Source: Arachis hypogaea
Taxonomy: Eukaryota; Streptophyta; Magnoliopsida; Fabales; Fabaceae
NCBI RefSeq assembly: GCF_003086295.3
Contig: NC_092047.1
Coordinates: 117,282,449 to 117,346,448, forward strand
Direction of reading: 5' to 3'
Length of the DNA: 64,000 bases
Below the pieces are notes generated by a model, which saw only the letters and a program-made list of their open reading frames with translations, was not told where the DNA came from and searched no databases. Below, one piece after another: positions 60,101-64,000 of the stretch. The position numbers were made by a program, and so were the translations under genes. Numbering within the stretch: the stretch's first letter is position 1; every line of letters begins with the position of its first letter.

Positions 60101-63100
60101 AGTAGTTACCTATTTGCTAAAGAGAAAACTACAAATCCAAATTCGCCTCCTTGGGAGAGCAACAACCCTATTCTCACACTTTCTTGTAAAGTAAGTCCAA
60201 CACGAGGACCAATCGCTGTTATGATCAATGTCTTGATAGTAATTAAACCTGCCAACAGTGAAAGTACATTTGGCCACTCTCGAAAAAGGAGCTGCAACAA
60301 AAGAAAAATCATGATAAATATACATGGAAAAACATACTTCCATTTGTAATTTCACAGGGGAACATATAATAATACAAAGTTATAAAGAATATAAGCGCCT
60401 AAATTCATAAATCTAACAACACCATAATTAATTATATATTATAATTTCATGTATCTAGTTGTATGTAAACAGTTAAACTACTAAGATTATACATTAGGGT
60501 GTGTGGGTGTGATAATGCATGTGTATCCTCTCTTTGCGAAACCCTAGGGGAATTACTCAGGTATATCAAGAGCAAACTTTCATTATGTTGTGGTTCATTA
60601 GAATGTAAAATCATAGGTGATGAAATTTTTGTCTAATGAATAGATGTGTTCAAAAAATTCAGTTTAACCAAACTGAACTGAAACTAAACAAAACCATTTT
60701 AAATAAACCAGTTTTTTAAACCAAAAAAAAAAAAAAAAAAAAACCACGAATGTTTTATAGAAACAAATTTATTAAAATCCACAATAATATATAGTTCGAT
60801 GAACCAGATAACTAAAGCTTTCATGCATGCCTAGATACAAAAGTCCACGTAATAAATACTCCTTTCTAAACTACAAAATAATTATCGCACGTGTAGCACA
60901 AATAATTATAGAACCTGCATGTCAATTGAAGTTCCCGTAGTTACGAAAAATAACCCAAGAAGCAAGCCTCTAAATGGTCTTATATCTGCTTCAATCTGGG
61001 TTCTGAAATTTGTCTCAGCTAAGATTGCTCCAGCCAAAAATGCTCCAAGCTGCATTATGACATTGCATACAATTATCAAGCAGATATCAAAATTTAATGG
61101 CTCTCCACTATCACACAATGAAGTGAATCAACTGAAAAGTAAGATGCTAATATGCTATAAATTGTAAAGTAGCGGACCGTATCACTGAAGCCCAAATTCT
61201 GTGTGCCTAGTGAAATCCCAGCAACGGTCAGCAAGCAAAGAGCAACAAAAGCCTCTGAGCTCCTTGAATCGGCAACAACCTGAATTAACCAACAGTTTAG
61301 GATAAGAACACATAAAAAAAATAGTATGGGCACAATTTTTATTTTGGATAAGATGCCTTAAGTATATCTTCCATACAGACCTCGAAAACTCTTCTGAGAA
61401 TGTACTTTGCCCCAAGAGAAAGCAGACCCAATCCACCTAATGCCTTTAAACTTTCTTGAGCAAGCATGGGCCAAAGACTTTCCTCAGACATATTCTTGAA
61501 TAATAAAAAAAAAAAAGAAAGAATAGTATGAACAACCGAATCAATGCATAACAGATAGATTTTGTTTACAGTGTACACCTCACCTGGGTCTCTAGTATTG
61601 GAAGAATGACTAAAAGAGGAACAACAGCTAAGTCCTGGAGATATCAAGCAGAAAAGAAGACAAGGTTAGTTACATCAGAACTTTTCTTTACTGATACATT
61701 CTTGTCGATCTTCTATGGTCTATCAGCAGATATAACAGGATAGCTAATATACATCAAATATTTCTAATGACCACATTATTTTTGGATATCAATAACTTCA
61801 TATTTGGAAGATGAAGACAGTGCAAGTCAAACAAAGTGTAAAGACAAGAACCTGCAAAAGAAGTATTCCCAGAGTTGCCGAACCAAATCTTGTGGGAAGC
61901 TCACCTTTCTCAGCAAGGAGCTACATAAACACATATATATGTTTGATAAGCTACATTATCCATAATGAGAGTTACAAACAACACACATTTTGTCAAAACA
62001 ATGTGGTGAAATTAATCAAAATCACAAATACCTGAAGAACAAAAGCAGATGATGATAAAGAAAGAGCAGCACCAATCACTACAGCTTCATCAATGCTTCT
62101 GATGTTCACCTATGGATATGATCTCCACAATAAATTAATAAAATAAAATGACAGGCTACTCTAGTAACTCAATTCTACATTATTCTTTGCTAACAAAAAA
62201 AATCCTAATGCTTAAGCAGTCAGGTATAGGTTCATAAAATGGTTTTTAAACTGAATCTCTCCCATAATATGCATCCTTGAGGATTGATGAATGGACAAAG
62301 CACATATTCACTTAACATTGTGCCAAAACTATAACTTAGAATAAAGGATAAGGTAAAATTGACGCCCACAATTGCATTATTTACAAAATTATGATAACTG
62401 AAGTAAATAAGCAGAAAAAGATAAATAGTTATAGACAGAATTCTCACTAGATCAGGCCTTGAGTGGAAAAGGAATTCCAAAATTTTCGTTCCAACAGCCC
62501 CATTTGGTGGAAGTTCAAAAGCAGTAAATGCTAAAGTACATAGTACAACCTTCAAAAGTGTATAAATAATTAGAATAAGTAAAAGAAGGCCAAAACATAA
62601 TTTCATAAATGTTAAAGAAAAAATAACACTTTCTTTACAAGCAATTGTAAATAATGCATAAGTAAACAAATAAATAAATAGCAAAAGGCATCATGCTTGT
62701 TTCAGTTATAATTTTAAAAATAAAGATTAAGATATTTTCTTTTGATTCCCATTTGGATCATAGACATTATACCTGAGCCAATCCCATCCCAAAGGCATAT
62801 TTTGCAAGAGCTTTAAGACGTGCAAGTGAAAGCTCTAAACCCATCTCAAATAGCTGAAACAAAACTAGCATATGTCAGACTGATAACATGCTAAATTATA
62901 GTGCATATTTCAGAGTTCAAAAGAATTGCAAAATGATAGCAATAGCGACGACAACAAAAAGAGTAGCAGGAACGGCACCTTTGCTGAGATTTATCTTACC
63001 AAGAAAAGAATCCCCCATTCAGACAAAATTTTAACATCTGTAAGGTTTCTAATTAAACCAAACTGATTGAGTACCACCCCAGCAAAGAAGAAACCAAGTA

Positions 63101-63950
63101 TCTGCAAATGAGAATCATTGAATTTCTTTCAATTATGAATACAGGACAGTCAAATGGATAAAAATAATTCCACACTTATATGCATGTGAATTTATACAAG
63201 CATCTTTAAAAATTTTAAATAGCTTTAGATATAACTTATTTTCCTTATTCAAAATAAATCTAAACAAGTGTCTGCATTACATCCATCAGTTTCAAATTTA
63301 ACTATTCTACAAATTAGAAAATTTCAAGGCATAGAATGATAATCACAACTTCATACTACATTAAAGCTCACTTCAAATGATAATTGACATAATATGATAC
63401 TGATAGCTGATGAGAATCATATTGATACATGAACAGAATGTCATCTGATAACCAACACAGAGGAGGGTTATGTGATAATGATTTTGCTTATTGAGGTATG
63501 AAGTTAATCATAATTTTGAAGAGCACAATATATTACCGAAAAGATAAAATATCAAGTATTTCTTACAGGACTGGTTTTAACTGATTTGAGTGTGGGTACA
63601 ATTAAGACAGTCACAGCCAAGAAAGTAAGAGTATCCAATCCTAAATCGTTGATGACTTCAACAGCACCAGCAACATCATATGCTACATTTGTCTGCAGTC
63701 TTTGCCAACGCGATGGACTATACTTAAATGAATAGAATCCCTTACTTCCGGAAAACAATGGTACAGAGAGAGGCTTGCTGTTAAAGAAACCTTCTGAGAA
63801 AGAACTCCTGTTAACTATCCCATGACTAGCACAGCGTGGTTGCGGCGTGACTTGCTTGCTGACTGAATAAAACATGAACACAGAACTTCTACATATGCGT
63901 GAAAGAACATGAGAACATCCTGGACTCTTCTGCTTAGTAAGGTCATATCC
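57183..63950 (-). CDS. KEA3: plastid K+ efflux antiporter KEA3, 18 exons in the window, 5' end beyond the window
   Basis: A thylakoid K+/H+ antiporter that speeds relaxation of the proton gradient and non-photochemical quenching when light falls. Exons in transcript order are 63567-63950, 63000-63101, 62773-62853, 62448-62549, 62032-62109, 61852-61920, 61584-61634, 61381-61494, 61178-61279, 60915-61049, 60110-60291, 59882-60017, 59380-59451, 59191-59292, 58555-58716, 58114-58203, 57853-58011 and 57183-57464, giving 800 residues in this window. The CPA2 exchanger domain spans roughly the first two-thirds (GFFFAGVVLNQFGLIRNLTD, ALSLSSSAFVLQ, LLLSQGGEFGFVVFSL). A KTN/RCK nucleotide-binding domain follows, with GFGQMGQ and YGDGSRPA, then an acidic tail. 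The sequence opens at a splice acceptor (AG before 63950), so the first exon with the start codon lies past 64000. Confidence 0.92.
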
Positions 63951-64000
63951 CTGCAAGAAAACTCTTTAAATCAGATTATACAATAACATGACACTTCCAG

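Overview
This is a nuclear segment of a eudicot plant genome. The genes have many short exons with GT-AG introns, plastid and peroxisome targeting signals are visible, and plant LTR retrotransposons fill the gaps. A legume is likely, and Arachis is my best guess from the character of the repeats; that is inference from memory, not a search. The window holds eight recognisable protein-coding genes, one small nuclear RNA gene and a large block of transposable elements. Exon boundaries were read by eye from open frames, splice consensus and family alignment from memory.

Layout. 0.1-2.3 kb: squalene epoxidase (SQE, minus). 2.7-5.9 kb: AT-rich DNA with a hAT-like element, a MITE and a fold-back repeat. 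5.9-11.4 kb: a complete but inactivated Ty1/copia element with a 5-bp target duplication. 12.1-14.5 kb: glyoxysomal malate dehydrogenase (plus). 15.7-17.6 kb: a clade IVa-type bHLH transcription factor (minus). 18.2-22.1 kb: piled-up fragments (copia LTR end, MITE, L1 LINE, two gypsy pieces). 23.6-33.1 kb: a young 9.5-kb Ty3/gypsy (Tat-like) element on the minus strand, with LTRs differing at only 8 of 533 positions. It carries an extra spliced gene on the opposite strand. 34.2-36.4 kb: L-galactose dehydrogenase (plus). 37.0-44.2 kb: ankyrin/DHHC protein S-acyltransferase of the PAT23/TIP1 type (minus), with an RTE fragment in an intron. 45.5-48.2 kb: plastid soluble inorganic pyrophosphatase (plus), divergent from the PAT gene across a repeat-rich 1.3-kb spacer. 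48.76-48.88 kb: a U5 snRNA gene with its promoter and 3' box. 50.1-55.2 kb: a spinster-like MFS transporter (minus). 57.2-63.95 kb: a KEA3-type plastid K+/H+ antiporter (minus), whose first exon lies beyond the window.

The genes are ordinary scattered housekeeping and metabolic genes: sterol/triterpene entry, peroxisomal redox, ascorbate synthesis, protein palmitoylation, plastid pyrophosphate and ion balance. There is no operon-like arrangement. The parts most worth a second look are the antisense gene inside the gypsy element, the complete U5 snRNA unit with its duplicated 3' box, and the closeness of SQE to a bHLH of the type that controls saponin genes in legumes.
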